DNA of 64,000 nt from Ensifer sesbaniae (GCF_013283665.1 NZ_JABEKU010000001.1:3293137-3357136), one strand, 5' to 3'; counted from the stretch's first letter, positions 19,089 through 28,287 are shown. A program made the numbers and translations. Notes: a model not told the origin generated them from the letters alone.

Positions 19089-20294
19089 ATGAATACGACG
19101 GCAGCCCTGATCGAAACCGAATACCGGCTCGGCGCGCATAATTACAAGCCGCTCGACGTGGTGCTCTCGCGCGGCGAGGGCGTCTATGTCTGGGACATGG
19201 AGGGCAATCGCTATCTCGATTGCCTCTCTGCCTATTCCGCCGTCAATCAGGGCCACTGCCATCCGAAGATCCTGAAGGCGATGATGGAGCAGGCGCAGAA
19301 GCTGACGCTCACCTCCCGCGCCTTCCGCAACGACCAGCTCGCGCATTTCTACGAAGAGATCGCGGCGTTGACCGGCTCGCACAAGGTGCTGCCGATGAAC
19401 TCCGGCGCCGAAGCCGTCGAAACCGCCGTCAAGGCGGTGCGCAAGTGGGGCTACGAGGTCAAGGGCGTCGCCGATAACAAGGCGGAGATCATCGTCTGCG
19501 CCAATAACTTCCACGGCCGCACCATGGGCATCGTCGGCTTCTCGACCGATCCGGACGCCCGCACCGGCTTCGGCCCCTTCGCACCGGGCTTCAAGGTCGT
19601 GCCGTTCGGTGACATCGAGGCCTTCCGGGCCGCAATCACCGAGAACACCGTTGCCTTCCTCGTCGAGCCGATCCAGGGCGAAGCCGGCGTCATCGTTCCG
19701 CCGGCTGGCTACTTCACCGCCGTCCGCGAACTCTGCACCAAGCATGGCGTCACGCTGATCCTCGACGAGATCCAGACCGGGCTCGGCCGCACCGGCAAAC
19801 TGCTCGCGGAAGAGCACGAAGGCATCGAGGCCGACGTGACGCTGATCGGCAAGGCTCTTTCAGGCGGGTTCTACCCGGTCTCCGCCGTGCTTTCCAATAC
19901 GGAAGTGCTGGGTGTCCTGAAGCCCGGCCAGCATGGCTCCACCTTCGGCGGCAACCCGCTCGCCTGCGCCATTGCCCGCGCGGCGCTTAAGGCGCTGACT
20001 GAAGAAGGCATGATCGAGAATTCGGCACGGATGGGCGAGCGCTTCCAGAAGGGCCTCACCGACATCCGCTCTAACATCATCAAGGAAGTGCGCGGTCGCG
20101 GCCTGATGCTGGCGGTGGAGCTGGTACCGGAGGCCGGCGGCGCCCGCAAATACTGCGAGGCGCTGAAGGAGCGCGGCATTCTCGCCAAAGACACCCATGG
20201 CGACACCATTCGCATCGCACCGCCGCTCGTCATCACCGCCGACCAGGTGGATTGGGCCGTAGAGCACTTCGCGGCAGTCCTCGCCTCCGCCTGA
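19089..20294 (+). CDS. rocD: ornithine aminotransferase
   Basis: PLP enzyme moving the delta-amino group of ornithine to 2-oxoglutarate, giving glutamate semialdehyde/P5C. 401 residues; the ATG at 19089 is chosen for the GGAGG seven bases upstream. Class III aminotransferase motifs: [15 protein letters not shown] (phosphate binding), [30 protein letters not shown] and the Schiff-base Lys in [15 protein letters not shown]. With arginase it forms the arginine to glutamate route; the Lrp-type regulator lies divergently upstream. Confidence 0.93.
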   Translation: MNTTAALIETEYRLGAHNYKPLDVVLSRGEGVYVWDMEGNRYLDCLSAYSAVNQGHCHPKILKAMMEQAQKLTLTSRAFRNDQLAHFYEEIAALTGSHKVLPMNSGAEAVETAVKAVRKWGYEVKGVADNKAEIIVCANNFHGRTMGIVGFSTDPDARTGFGPFAPGFKVVPFGDIEAFRAAITENTVAFLVEPIQGEAGVIVPPAGYFTAVRELCTKHGVTLILDEIQTGLGRTGKLLAEEHEGIEADVTLIGKALSGGFYPVSAVLSNTEVLGVLKPGQHGSTFGGNPLACAIARAALKALTEEGMIENSARMGERFQKGLTDIRSNIIKEVRGRGLMLAVELVPEAGGARKYCEALKERGILAKDTHGDTIRIAPPLVITADQVDWAVEHFAAVLASA

Positions 20295-20307
20295 CCTTTT
20301 CAATCCT

Positions 20308-20332
20308 CCGCCCCGGGCCAACCTCGGGGCGG
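20308..20332. other. hairpin after rocD, possible terminator
   Basis: CCGCCCCG pairs with CGGGGCGG around a nine-base loop, 14 bases after the rocD stop. No T run follows, so intrinsic termination is uncertain. Confidence 0.4.
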
Positions 20333-20578
20333 ATTGGTTCGTGAGCACTTGCAAAAGCAAGTCTTAACGAATCCGGGCCTATAGTGCCTTCCCAAAGCGC
20401 AAAGCGGTTCTTCCGCGCATGATGCAGCTGCGCCCCGCCGGATGTGATCGGCGGACTGTAAGGATCTCTCCCCAACGGACCATCGCCGCGCTCCCGTCGT
20501 CGGCAGTCATGCGGAGATATCTCGAGTTTGGCGGTGTCGCGTCCATAGGCGTCGACCGGAAAGCTGGAAGGACCTTCG

Positions 20579-21058
20579 ATGACCAACACAATCAGGACGG
20601 CCGGTTTCGACGGCGAGACGCTGGAGATCATTGCGTTCCGCCTCCACGATCAGGAATTCTGCGTCAAGACGACAACGATCCGCGAAATCCGCGGCTGGGC
20701 ACCCTCCACCCCCATTCCGCATTCGCCGCCGGAAGTGATCGGCGTCATGAACCTGCGCGGCACGGTGATCCCGATCATCGACCTCGCCCACAAGCTCGGC
20801 ATGAAATCGACGACGGCCAACGAACGCAGCGCCATCGTCGTCGCCGAAGTGCACAACATGGTGATCGGCCTCGTCGTCGACCGGGTCTCCGACATCCTCA
20901 CCGTCCAGGGCAGCCAGGTGCAACCGGTGCCGGAAGTGACTGCATCCTTCGACAAGAGCTTTGCCGAAGGCATCATCGCCAACGAGAACGGCATGATCTG
21001 CTTCCTCAACCTCGCGCGAATGTTCAAGGAACGCGACGTCGAGGAAATGGCCGCCTGA
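20579..21058 (+). CDS. cheW: CheW-like chemotaxis coupling protein
   Basis: 159-residue single CheW domain (EIIAFRLHDQEFCVKTTTIREIRGW at about 15-39, GVMNLRGTVIPIIDLAHKLG at about 59-78, VVDRVSDIL). It links chemoreceptors to the CheA kinase. It stands alone: no cheA, receptor or other che gene is in the window, so it probably couples distant receptors. About 285 bases separate it from rocD, and a strong terminator follows. Confidence 0.9.
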   Translation: MTNTIRTAGFDGETLEIIAFRLHDQEFCVKTTTIREIRGWAPSTPIPHSPPEVIGVMNLRGTVIPIIDLAHKLGMKSTTANERSAIVVAEVHNMVIGLVVDRVSDILTVQGSQVQPVPEVTASFDKSFAEGIIANENGMICFLNLARMFKERDVEEMAA

Positions 21059-21084
21059 TCATACGCGCCGGCCTGCAATTCGAG

Positions 21085-21120
21085 GGCCCCCTCGCCCAAC
21101 GGCGAGGGGGCCTTTCCTTT
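21085..21120 (+). terminator. Rho-independent terminator after cheW
   Basis: GGCCCCCTCGCC and GGCGAGGGGGCC pair perfectly around CAAC, followed by TTTCCTTTT. It lies 27 bases after the cheW stop. Confidence 0.9.
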
Positions 21121-21159
21121 TGGCGGGGATACCGGAGTTACTTGAGGGGCGACCAAAAC

Positions 21160-21557
21160 AGGACAATCTAATTCAACTCCTAGGTAGTATACAACTTTTC
21201 ACAACTAAGATTTGATAATTTCTATTTTAACACCTGCTTAATAGTCATACCACTAACATAGATTGCAGAAACACGGCGCCTTGGGCATGAAGCCCGGTAG
21301 TTCGAACTCTCCCTACGAAGCACGAAGCCGCTGGCCCGGAAGGGACGGCCGTAGAACGGACCAGACATTTTTTTGGCAATCCGGCCTATGTCCTCGTCCA
21401 GAGAGTTGCGCCGCTTTTGGCCCCGCAAACCCTGTCGACAGCACGTACGAGTCGGCTTGAACAACGAGCGGCTGGCAGAATTTCTGAGCGCACATCCCTG
21501 CACCCCGCGCTCGGGAATGGGGAAGGCGGCGACCGGTAGCCGCCTTCCCTTAAATCT
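21160..21557 (+). ncRNA. gene-free stretch with own terminator; candidate small RNA
   Basis: About 400 bases with no credible protein. The first 110 bases (21165-21275) are strikingly AT-rich for this replicon; the rest is normal GC and ends in a strong plus-strand terminator at 21520. The cheW transcript already ends at 21120, so the second terminator implies another transcript starting in the AT-rich part. No promoter consensus or known RNA family could be assigned. It could equally be decayed DNA or a transferred scar. Confidence 0.3.
21520..21557 (+). terminator. strong terminator without an upstream gene
   Basis: GGGAAGGCGGC pairs perfectly with GCCGCCTTCCC around an eight-base loop, followed by TTAAATCTTTT. 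On the minus strand no T run follows, so it acts for plus-strand transcription. Confidence 0.7.
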
Positions 21558-21617
21558 TTTCAGATGAGGTAGCTTCGAAAAGCACCCGGTCGGAGAACCT
21601 TCGGGTGATGACAGCAG

Positions 21618-21851
21618 CTAGGCAGCTTCCGGGCGCTTGATCTTCGGCGCCGCTTCCAGCACCAGCGGCGTCAGCCCCTCGCCGCCATTGTCGATATGCT
21701 CGAACAATTTGCGCCGCATGCGCGGCTCCCAATATTTGTTGATATGGGTGGCAACGCCCTGGGCCGCTTCGTCCTGCGGCTGGCTTTTGAAGAAGGTGGC
21801 GATCTGGTTCGCCATGTAGATCAGTTTGGCGTTGGTGTTGTCATGCGACAT
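21618..21851 (-). CDS. fdsD: formate dehydrogenase delta subunit
   Basis: 77-residue small protein, last gene of the fds operon. Sequence MSHDNTNAKLIYMANQIATF then AAQGVATHINKYWEPRMRRKL matches the FdsD family (IYMANQI, HINKYWEPRMR). In homologous FdsABG systems FdsD is needed for a stable, active enzyme, though it has no cofactor. The ATG at 21849-21851 overlaps the end of fdhD by 11 bases, indicating translational coupling. Confidence 0.9.
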   Translation of the reverse strand: MSHDNTNAKLIYMANQIATFFKSQPQDEAAQGVATHINKYWEPRMRRKLFEHIDNGGEGLTPLVLEAAPKIKRPEAA

Positions 21852-22680
21852 CGGCGACAGCTCCGGACTTGATGCGTTCGGCATGGGTGAAAATTTCGAA
21901 TTCGTCGCCGCGCACCAGCGCAATCAACGTCATGCCTGCGGCTTCCGCCGTGCGGATGGCAAGCGCCGTCGGCGCCGAAATGGCGATGATCACGGGACTG
22001 CCGACCACCGCCGTTTTCTGCACCATCTCGACGGACACACGGCTGGTGACGACGACTGCGCCTTCGCTGCCCTTGAAGCCGGCGCGCGCGGCAGCACCCA
22101 CCAGCTTGTCGAGCGCATTGTGCCGGCCGACGTCCTCGCGCACGGCGATCAGGCCGCGCCCAGGCACATAGAAGGCGGCACCGTGCACGGCACGCGTCTC
22201 GACATGCAGCGGCTGCTGGCCGTTGAGCAAGGCCACGGCCGAGACCACATCCTCCTGCGACAGCGTCAGCTTCGAATGGGAAACGTCCGGCGTCGGCCGG
22301 ACCGCCTGTTCGATCGATTCGATGCCGCACAGGCCGCAGCCGACCGGGCCAGCCATATGCCGGCGACGCCGGCGGAGCATATCGTTCTCCTCGTCGCGAA
22401 GCGTAATCTGCAGGTCGATGCCGAGATTGTCCGCGACCGTCTCGGCCACGATCTCGACCGCTTCGATCTGGCCGGGATCCGTGATGATGCCCTCGGTCAG
22501 ACTGAAGCCGACGGCGAAATCCTCGAGATCGCCGGGCGTCGCCATCATCACCGCATGGGTCGAGCCGCCATAGGTAAAGGCGACAGGCGTTTCCTCCGGT
22601 ACGGCTCGGGAACCCTCCCGCAGCGTGCCGTTGCGACGGGCAACCTCGGGAACGGTTGTCGATGTCTTGAACCTGGTCAT
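21841..22680 (-). CDS. fdhD: formate dehydrogenase accessory sulfurtransferase FdhD
   Basis: Chaperone that takes sulfur from a cysteine desulfurase and puts it on the molybdenum cofactor before insertion into the formate dehydrogenase; called FdsC in some operons. 279 residues. Key motifs: the Cys pair GPVGCGLCG (C115, C118) and REDVGRHNALDKL, with VVVTSRVSVEMVQK. It lies between fdsA and fdsD; the gap to fdsA carries an inverted repeat pair. Confidence 0.94.
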   Translation of the reverse strand: MTRFKTSTTVPEVARRNGTLREGSRAVPEETPVAFTYGGSTHAVMMATPGDLEDFAVGFSLTEGIITDPGQIEAVEIVAETVADNLGIDLQITLRDEENDMLRRRRRHMAGPVGCGLCGIESIEQAVRPTPDVSHSKLTLSQEDVVSAVALLNGQQPLHVETRAVHGAAFYVPGRGLIAVREDVGRHNALDKLVGAAARAGFKGSEGAVVVTSRVSVEMVQKTAVVGSPVIIAISAPTALAIRTAEAAGMTLIALVRGDEFEIFTHAERIKSGAVADVA

Positions 22681-22727
22681 TCGTTCGTCGGGGCGTCGGC
22701 GCCCCCTCGCTTTGCTGAGAGCGGGCT

Positions 22728-22930
22728 ACCCCCCTCTGCCCTGCCGGGCATCTCCCCCACAAGGGGGGAGATCAACATGGGGAAAGCGCTCGGGCTCGGT
22801 CTCAAGTTGGCGGCATTCGCAAGGTCGCGCGCGGAGATCGCCTGACGCTCACCGCCAATCGTGGAGCGAGCGCTCGCCTCCGCGATCTCCCCCCTTGTGG
22901 GGGAGATGCCCGGCAGGGCAGAGGGGGGTA
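22728..22930. repeat. inverted pair of rhizobial palindromic repeats between fdsA and fdhD
   Basis: Arms at 22728-22772 and 22884-22930 are near-perfect reverse complements, each about 45 bases and built from CCCCCCTCTGCCCTGCCGGG, then a CATCTCCCCCACAAGGGGGG part that is itself a hairpin. The spacer is about 110 bases. Because fdsA and fdhD are both on the minus strand, the pair lies inside the operon transcript and could fold into one long stem. Confidence 0.85.
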
Positions 22931-22958
22931 AGTTCCACGCGCACAACGCCATGGCTCG

Positions 22959-25838
22959 TTACTCCGCCGCCTCCAGCTTGCCGGCAATCCGGCGCGACTG
23001 GCGGGCCTGCTCGTCGTAGTCCACCTGCCAGTCGGACGGACCGTTCGACGGCATCACCTGCACCGCCGTCACCTTGTATTCCGGGCAGTTGGTGGCCCAA
23101 TCGGAGAAGTCTGTCGTGATGACGTTCGCCTGCGTCGACGGGTGGTGGAAGGTGGTGTAGACGACGCCGGGCGCCACGCGGTCGGTGATCAGCGAGCGCA
23201 GGGTCGTCTCGCCCGAGCGGCTGGCAAGCCGCACCCAGTCGCCATCGCGGATGCCGCGCTGTTCGGCATCGTGTGGATGGATCTCCAGCCGGTCCTCCGC
23301 GTGCCAGGCGACATTGTCCGTGCGCCGCGTCTGGGCGCCGACGTTGTACTGGCTGAGGATACGGCCGGTGGTGAGCAGCAGCGGGAAGCGCGGGCCGGTG
23401 CGCTCGTCGGTCGCGACATATTCGGTGCGGATGAACTTGCCCTTGCCGCGCACGAAGCCGTCGACATGCATGATCGGCGAACCCTCGGGATGCGCCTCGT
23501 TGCAGGGCCACTGCACCGAGCCCATCTTTTCGAGATAGTCGTAGGAGACCAGCGCGAAGCTCGGCGTCGTCGCGGCAATCTCGTCCATGATCTCGGACGG
23601 GTGGCGATAGTTCCAATTGAGCCCCATCGCCTGGGCGAGCTTCTGCGTCACCTCCCAGTCGGCATAGCCGTTCTTCGGCGTCATCACCTTGCGCACCCGG
23701 TTGATCCGGCGCTCGGCATTGGTGAAGGTGCCGTCCTTCTCCAGGAAGGTCGAGCCCGGCAAGAAGACATGGGCATAGTTCGCGGTTTCGTTGAGGAACA
23801 GGTCGTGCACGACGACACATTCCATCGCGGCGAGACCGGCGGCCACATGCTTGGTGTCCGGATCCGACTGCAGGATGTCCTCGCCCTGGATGTAGAGGGC
23901 CTTGAAGGTGCCGTCGACGGCGGCATCGAGCATGTTGGGGATGCGCAGGCCAGGCTCGCTGGAAATCTCGACGCCCCAGAGCTTCTCGAAGGTTTCGCGG
24001 GTCGCATCGTCGGAGATATGGCGGTAGCCCGGCAGTTCGTGCGGGAACGAACCCATGTCGCAGGAGCCCTGCACGTTGTTCTGGCCGCGCAGCGGATTCA
24101 CGCCGACGCCCGGCCGGCCGATATTGCCGGTGACCATGGCGAGGTTGGCGATCGCCATGACCGTCGTCGATCCCTGGCTGTGCTCGGTGACGCCGAGGCC
24201 GTAATAGATCGCACCGTTGCCGCCGGTGGCATAGAGCCGCGCCGCGCCACGCACGAGCGCGGCCGGCACCCCGGTATAGGCTTCGGTTGCTTCGGGGCTG
24301 TGATAGGGCTCGGCGACGAAGGCTGCCCAATCCTCGTATTCCGACCAATCGCAGCGCTCGCGAATGAACGTCTCGTCGGCGAGGCCTTCGGTGACGATCA
24401 CATGCGCCATCGCCGTCAGGACCGCGACATTGGTGCCCGGCTGCAGCGGCAGGTGGTAAGCGGCTTCGATATGCGGCGAGCGCACGATGTCGGTGCGCCT
24501 GGGATCGATGACGATCAGCTTGGCGCCCTCGCGCAGCCGCTTCTTCAGCCGTGACGCGAAGACCGGATGGCCGTCCGTCGGGTTGGCGCCGATGACGACG
24601 GCGACGTCGGTGTATTCGACGCTGTCGAAGTTCTGCGTGCCGGCCGAGGTGCCGAAGGCCTGTCCAAGGCCGTAGCCGGTCGGCGAATGGCAGACACGGG
24701 CGCAGGTATCGACATTGTTGTTGCCGAAGCCGGCACGCACCAGCTTCTGCACCAGATAGGTCTCTTCGTTGGTGCAGCGCGACGAGGTGATGCCGCCGAC
24801 GGAATCGCGGCCGTATTGGTACTGGATCCGCCGGAACTCGGCCGCGACATGCGCATAGGCCTCCTCCCAGGTGACCTCACGCCAGGGATCGGTGACCTTC
24901 TCGCGGATCATCGGATTGAGGATGCGGTCCTTGTGGTTGGAATAGCCATAGGCGAAGCGGCCCTTGACGCAGGAATGGCCGCGGTTCGCCTGGCCGTCCT
25001 TCCACGGCACCATGCGCACCAGTTCCTCGCCGCGCATTTCCGCCTTGAACGAGCAGCCGACGCCGCAATAGGCGCAGGTGGTGACGACGGAATGCTCCGG
25101 CTGGCCGATCTCGATGACCGATTTCTCCGTCAGCGTCGCCGTCGGGCAGGCCTGCACGCAGGCGCCGCAGGAAACGCATTCCGACGACATGAAGTCTTCC
25201 GCCATGCCGGCCGAAACGCGGCTGTCGAATCCGCGGCCGCCGATCGTCAGCGCAAAGGTGCCCTGCACTTCCTCGCAGGCGCGCACGCAGCGCGAGCAGA
25301 CGATGCATTTCGCCGGATCATAGGTAAAATAGGGATTGGACTCGTCCTTGGGCATCCACTTGGCGTTGATTTCGCCATTGTTGCGGGCGGTGACGTGGTT
25401 CTCGCCGTCGTAGCCGTAGCGCACGTCGCGCAGCCCCACGGCGCCGGCCATGTCCTGCAGTTCACAATCGCCATTGGCTGCACAGGTCAGACAGTCGAGC
25501 GGGTGGTCGGAGATGTAGAGTTCCATCACCCCGCGGCGAACGTCCTTCAGCCGCGGCGTCTGGGTGGAGACTTCGATGCCGGCCGCCACCGGCGTGGTGC
25601 AGGAGGCCGGCATGCCGGCGCGTCCCTTGATCTCGACGAGACAGAGCCGGCAGGAACCGAAGGCATCCATCATGTCGGAGGCGCAGAGCTTCGGCACCTC
25701 GATGCCCGCATCCATCGCCGCGCGCATGATCGAGGTACCCTCGGGCACCGTGACCTCGCGGCCATCGATCGTCAGCGTCACCAGCTTTTCGGACTTGGAA
25801 GCGGGAGTGCCGAAGTCAATTTCATGAATGAGGGACAT
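22959..25838 (-). CDS. fdsA: NAD-dependent formate dehydrogenase alpha (molybdenum) subunit
   Basis: Catalytic subunit oxidising formate to CO2 at a bis-MGD molybdenum centre; cytoplasmic, in complex with FdsB, FdsG and FdsD. 959 residues. Order: [2Fe-2S] domain (C52, C63, C66, C80), NuoG-like cluster with H112, C116, C119, C125, two ferredoxin clusters (C178-C188 and C221-C231), the CAYCGVGC [4Fe-4S] site (C255, C258, C262, C290), and the Mo-ligand Cys379 in VDTCARVCHSPTG. A C-terminal molydop-binding domain (LLTTGRILSQYN onward) closes it. It is flanked on both sides by inverted repeat pairs. Confidence 0.96.
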   Translation of the reverse strand: MSLIHEIDFGTPASKSEKLVTLTIDGREVTVPEGTSIMRAAMDAGIEVPKLCASDMMDAFGSCRLCLVEIKGRAGMPASCTTPVAAGIEVSTQTPRLKDVRRGVMELYISDHPLDCLTCAANGDCELQDMAGAVGLRDVRYGYDGENHVTARNNGEINAKWMPKDESNPYFTYDPAKCIVCSRCVRACEEVQGTFALTIGGRGFDSRVSAGMAEDFMSSECVSCGACVQACPTATLTEKSVIEIGQPEHSVVTTCAYCGVGCSFKAEMRGEELVRMVPWKDGQANRGHSCVKGRFAYGYSNHKDRILNPMIREKVTDPWREVTWEEAYAHVAAEFRRIQYQYGRDSVGGITSSRCTNEETYLVQKLVRAGFGNNNVDTCARVCHSPTGYGLGQAFGTSAGTQNFDSVEYTDVAVVIGANPTDGHPVFASRLKKRLREGAKLIVIDPRRTDIVRSPHIEAAYHLPLQPGTNVAVLTAMAHVIVTEGLADETFIRERCDWSEYEDWAAFVAEPYHSPEATEAYTGVPAALVRGAARLYATGGNGAIYYGLGVTEHSQGSTTVMAIANLAMVTGNIGRPGVGVNPLRGQNNVQGSCDMGSFPHELPGYRHISDDATRETFEKLWGVEISSEPGLRIPNMLDAAVDGTFKALYIQGEDILQSDPDTKHVAAGLAAMECVVVHDLFLNETANYAHVFLPGSTFLEKDGTFTNAERRINRVRKVMTPKNGYADWEVTQKLAQAMGLNWNYRHPSEIMDEIAATTPSFALVSYDYLEKMGSVQWPCNEAHPEGSPIMHVDGFVRGKGKFIRTEYVATDERTGPRFPLLLTTGRILSQYNVGAQTRRTDNVAWHAEDRLEIHPHDAEQRGIRDGDWVRLASRSGETTLRSLITDRVAPGVVYTTFHHPSTQANVITTDFSDWATNCPEYKVTAVQVMPSNGPSDWQVDYDEQARQSRRIAGKLEAAE

Positions 25839-25879
25839 TAGCGGGCCTCCAGAGAAGATGCGTTCAAGAGGGCGGCGTT

Positions 25880-26053
25880 ACCCCCCTCTGGCCTGCCGGC
25901 CATCTCCCCCACAAGGGGGGAGAAAAGATGTGGCGCGCGTTGCATAACGATTGAAACGTTCGGCCTGCGGAACCGTTCCTGCCGGGGCGAAAGGTCAGCC
26001 GCGGGTCGATCTCCCCCCGTGTGGGGGAGATGGCCGGCAGGCCAGAGGGGGGT
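25880..26053. repeat. inverted pair of rhizobial palindromic repeats between fdsB and fdsA
   Basis: Arms at 25880-25923 and 26008-26053 are near-perfect reverse complements with an 84-base spacer. They belong to the same family as the pair at 22728-22930, but the core reads CTGGCCTGCCGGCCATCTC instead of CTGCCCTGCCGGGCATCTC, and both arms share the change. It lies inside the fds operon transcript. Confidence 0.85.
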
Positions 26054-26070
26054 GAACTGCTCCAACACAA

Positions 26071-27627
26071 TCATTCCGCAGCCTCCACCGCCGGCGCCGG
26101 CTTAAAATCATCCGGGAAATGGGTCATGGCGCTCATCACGGGATAAGGCGTAAAGCCGCCGAGCGCACAGAGCGACCCGAACTTCATAGTGTTGCAGAGA
26201 TCGGCAAGCAGTTCGCGGTTCTTCTCCGGCTCGATGCCGGCGGCGATCTTGTCGGCGACCTCGACGCCGCGGGTCGAGCCGATGCGGCAGGGTGTGCACT
26301 TGCCGCAGCTTTCGACGGCGCAGAATTCCATGGCGAAACGCGCCTGGTGCAGCATGTCGACCGTGTCGTCGAAGACGACGATGCCGGCATGGCCGATGAG
26401 GCCGTCACGCGCGGCAAAGGCCTCGTAGTCGAACGGCGTGTCGAACAGCGCCCGCGGGAAGTAGGCGCCGAGCGGACCGCCGACCTGTACCGCTTTCACC
26501 GGCCGGCCGCTCGCCGTGCCGCCGCCGATCTGATCGACGATTTCACCCAGCGCCAGGCCGAAGGCGGTTTCAAACAGACCGGCATGTTTGACATTGCCGG
26601 CGATCTGGATCGGGATCGTGCCGCGCGATCGGCCCATGCCGAAGTCGCGGTAGAAGGCTGCGCCCTTGTCCATGATAATGGGCACCGAGGCGAGCGAAAT
26701 CACGTTGTTGATGACGGTCGGACAGTCGAAGAGGCCCTTATGGGCCGGAAGCGGCGGCTTGGCGCGGACGATGCCGCGTTTGCCTTCGAGGCTGTTCAAC
26801 AGCGCGGTTTCCTCGCCGCAGACATAGGCGCCGGCGCCGGTGCGCACCTCCATGTCGAAGGCCCGGCCCGACCCGAGCACCGAGGGTCCGAGCACGCCCG
26901 CCTTGCGCGCGATCTCGATCGCCTCTGCCATCACCGTGATCGCATGCGGGTATTCGGAGCGGGTATAGATGAAGCCCTTGGTGGCGCCGGTCGCGATCCC
27001 GGCAATTGCCATGCCCTCGATCAGCACGAAGGGATCACCCTCCATGATCATTCGGTCGGCAAAGGTGCCGCTGTCGCCCTCGTCGGCGTTGCAGACGATG
27101 TATTTGCGGTCACCCGCAGCATCGAGAACCGTCTTCCACTTGATGCCGGTCGGGAAGCCGGCGCCGCCGCGGCCGCGAAGCCCGCTCTCGGTCACCTGCG
27201 CAACGATACCTTGAGGTGTCAGCGCGATGGCATTGCGCAGACCCGCAAGCCCGCCATGGGCCTGGTAATCGTCGAGCGACAGGGGATCGATGATGCCGCA
27301 GCGGGCAAAGGTCAGCCGCGTCTGCTGCTTGAGAAAGGGGATCTCCTCGGTCTTGCCGAGACAGAGCGCGTGATCACCGCCGTCCAGCAGGCCGGCATCG
27401 AGGAGCGAGGCAACGTCGCGCGCCTTGATCGGGCCATAGGCAATCCGGCCCTCGGCCGTCTCCACTTCGACCAGCGGTTCCAGCCAGTGCATGCCACGCG
27501 AACCATTGCGCACGATCACCGCATCGAGACCGCGCGAAGCGATCGCCTCGCTCATCGCCGTCACGACCTTCTCGGCGCCGAGCGCCACGGCGGCCGCGTC
27601 CCGCGGGATATAGATCTTCACCGTCAT
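26071..27627 (-). CDS. fdsB: NAD-dependent formate dehydrogenase beta subunit (FMN, NADH site)
   Basis: Passes electrons from FdsA to NAD+ via FMN. 518 residues: N-terminal thioredoxin-like part (to about 115), then a NuoF-like core with the FMN/NAD motif GLRGRGGAGFPTGIKW, YIVCNADEGDSGTFADRM, GAGAYVCGEETALLNSLEG and the [4Fe-4S] site ESCGKCTPCRIGS near the C-terminus. Its start overlaps the fdsG stop by four bases, so the two are translationally coupled. Confidence 0.95.
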   Translation of the reverse strand: MTVKIYIPRDAAAVALGAEKVVTAMSEAIASRGLDAVIVRNGSRGMHWLEPLVEVETAEGRIAYGPIKARDVASLLDAGLLDGGDHALCLGKTEEIPFLKQQTRLTFARCGIIDPLSLDDYQAHGGLAGLRNAIALTPQGIVAQVTESGLRGRGGAGFPTGIKWKTVLDAAGDRKYIVCNADEGDSGTFADRMIMEGDPFVLIEGMAIAGIATGATKGFIYTRSEYPHAITVMAEAIEIARKAGVLGPSVLGSGRAFDMEVRTGAGAYVCGEETALLNSLEGKRGIVRAKPPLPAHKGLFDCPTVINNVISLASVPIIMDKGAAFYRDFGMGRSRGTIPIQIAGNVKHAGLFETAFGLALGEIVDQIGGGTASGRPVKAVQVGGPLGAYFPRALFDTPFDYEAFAARDGLIGHAGIVVFDDTVDMLHQARFAMEFCAVESCGKCTPCRIGSTRGVEVADKIAAGIEPEKNRELLADLCNTMKFGSLCALGGFTPYPVMSAMTHFPDDFKPAPAVEAAE

Positions 27628-28103
27628 CGACGCGCCTCCTGAACGAGCACTTCCAGTTCGGCGGCATCGACCCGGGCATGCACCTCTCCGTCGAGCATGG
27701 CGGAGGGTGCGCAGGAACAGAGCCCGAGGCAGTAGACCGGCTCCAGCGTCACCGCGCCGTCCGGCGTCGTCTGGTGAAAGTCGATGCCGAGCAGCCGCTT
27801 TGCCCGCTCGGCAAGCTGATCTCCACCCATCGACTGGCAGGCCTCGGCACGACAGAGCTTCAGCACGTGGCGCCCGGCCGGATGCTCCCGGAAGTCATGG
27901 TAGAAGGTCATCACCCCATAGACTTCGGCGCGCGACAGGTTGAGCTCGCGCGCAATCAGCGGCAGACATTCCTGCGGCACATAGCCGAACTCTTCCTGGA
28001 TCCCGTGCAGGATCGGAAGCAGCGGCCCTTCGAGCCCCTTCAGCTCCTCGACGATGGCGAGCGTGGTTTCCGCGATATCGGCGCGCGGCTGATGGATATT
28101 CAA
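27624..28103 (-). CDS. fdsG: NAD-dependent formate dehydrogenase gamma subunit
   Basis: NuoE-like subunit with one [2Fe-2S] cluster that joins FdsB. About 159 residues from the TTG at 28101-28103, chosen because GGGAGG lies just upstream and residues before it do not resemble the family. Cluster motif VLKLCRAEACQSMGG and CLGLCSCAPS give the four cysteines; FYHDFRE is typical. First gene of fdsGBA-fdhD-fdsD. Confidence 0.9.
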   Translation of the reverse strand: MNIHQPRADIAETTLAIVEELKGLEGPLLPILHGIQEEFGYVPQECLPLIARELNLSRAEVYGVMTFYHDFREHPAGRHVLKLCRAEACQSMGGDQLAERAKRLLGIDFHQTTPDGAVTLEPVYCLGLCSCAPSAMLDGEVHARVDAAELEVLVQEARR

Positions 28104-28272
28104 CGGGAGCCCTCCCGGCTCGTGGGCTAGGATGGCGGCACCCGAAACGGGCAACCGGCCCAGCCGACATTTCACTTGTCTCAAGGAGGCCGTTCCCCGG
28201 CGGTCTCCGGCCATGATTAAAAAAGCTTCGCGCTTATGCCCCAATGGGTCAATAACGCTGTTCCGTCGATCG

Positions 28273-28287
28273 ATAGAAAAAATCTAT
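28273..28287. promoter_or_regulatory. candidate LysR-type operator between fdsR and fdsG
   Basis: The palindrome ATAGA-N5-TCTAT overlaps the last codons of the LysR gene and lies about 170 bases before the fdsG start. Its T-N11-A-like dyad is the form expected of a LysR-type regulator site. Binding is inferred only from position and symmetry. Confidence 0.45.

Noticed and set aside
21290-21330. tRNA-like T-loop (GTTCGAAC) near 21300
   Set aside because: The flanking bases do not form a five-pair T stem, and no D arm, anticodon arm or acceptor pairing can be built.
21222-21503. 93-codon minus-strand frame in the gap after cheW
   Set aside because: No ribosome site, no recognisable domain, and it crosses the strong AT-rich segment with inconsistent composition.
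22681-26070. CRISPR-like array or insertion sequence from the repeated CCCCCTCTG...GGGGGG units
   Set aside because: There are only two inverted pairs flanking a normal gene, with no regular direct repeats and spacers and no transposase.
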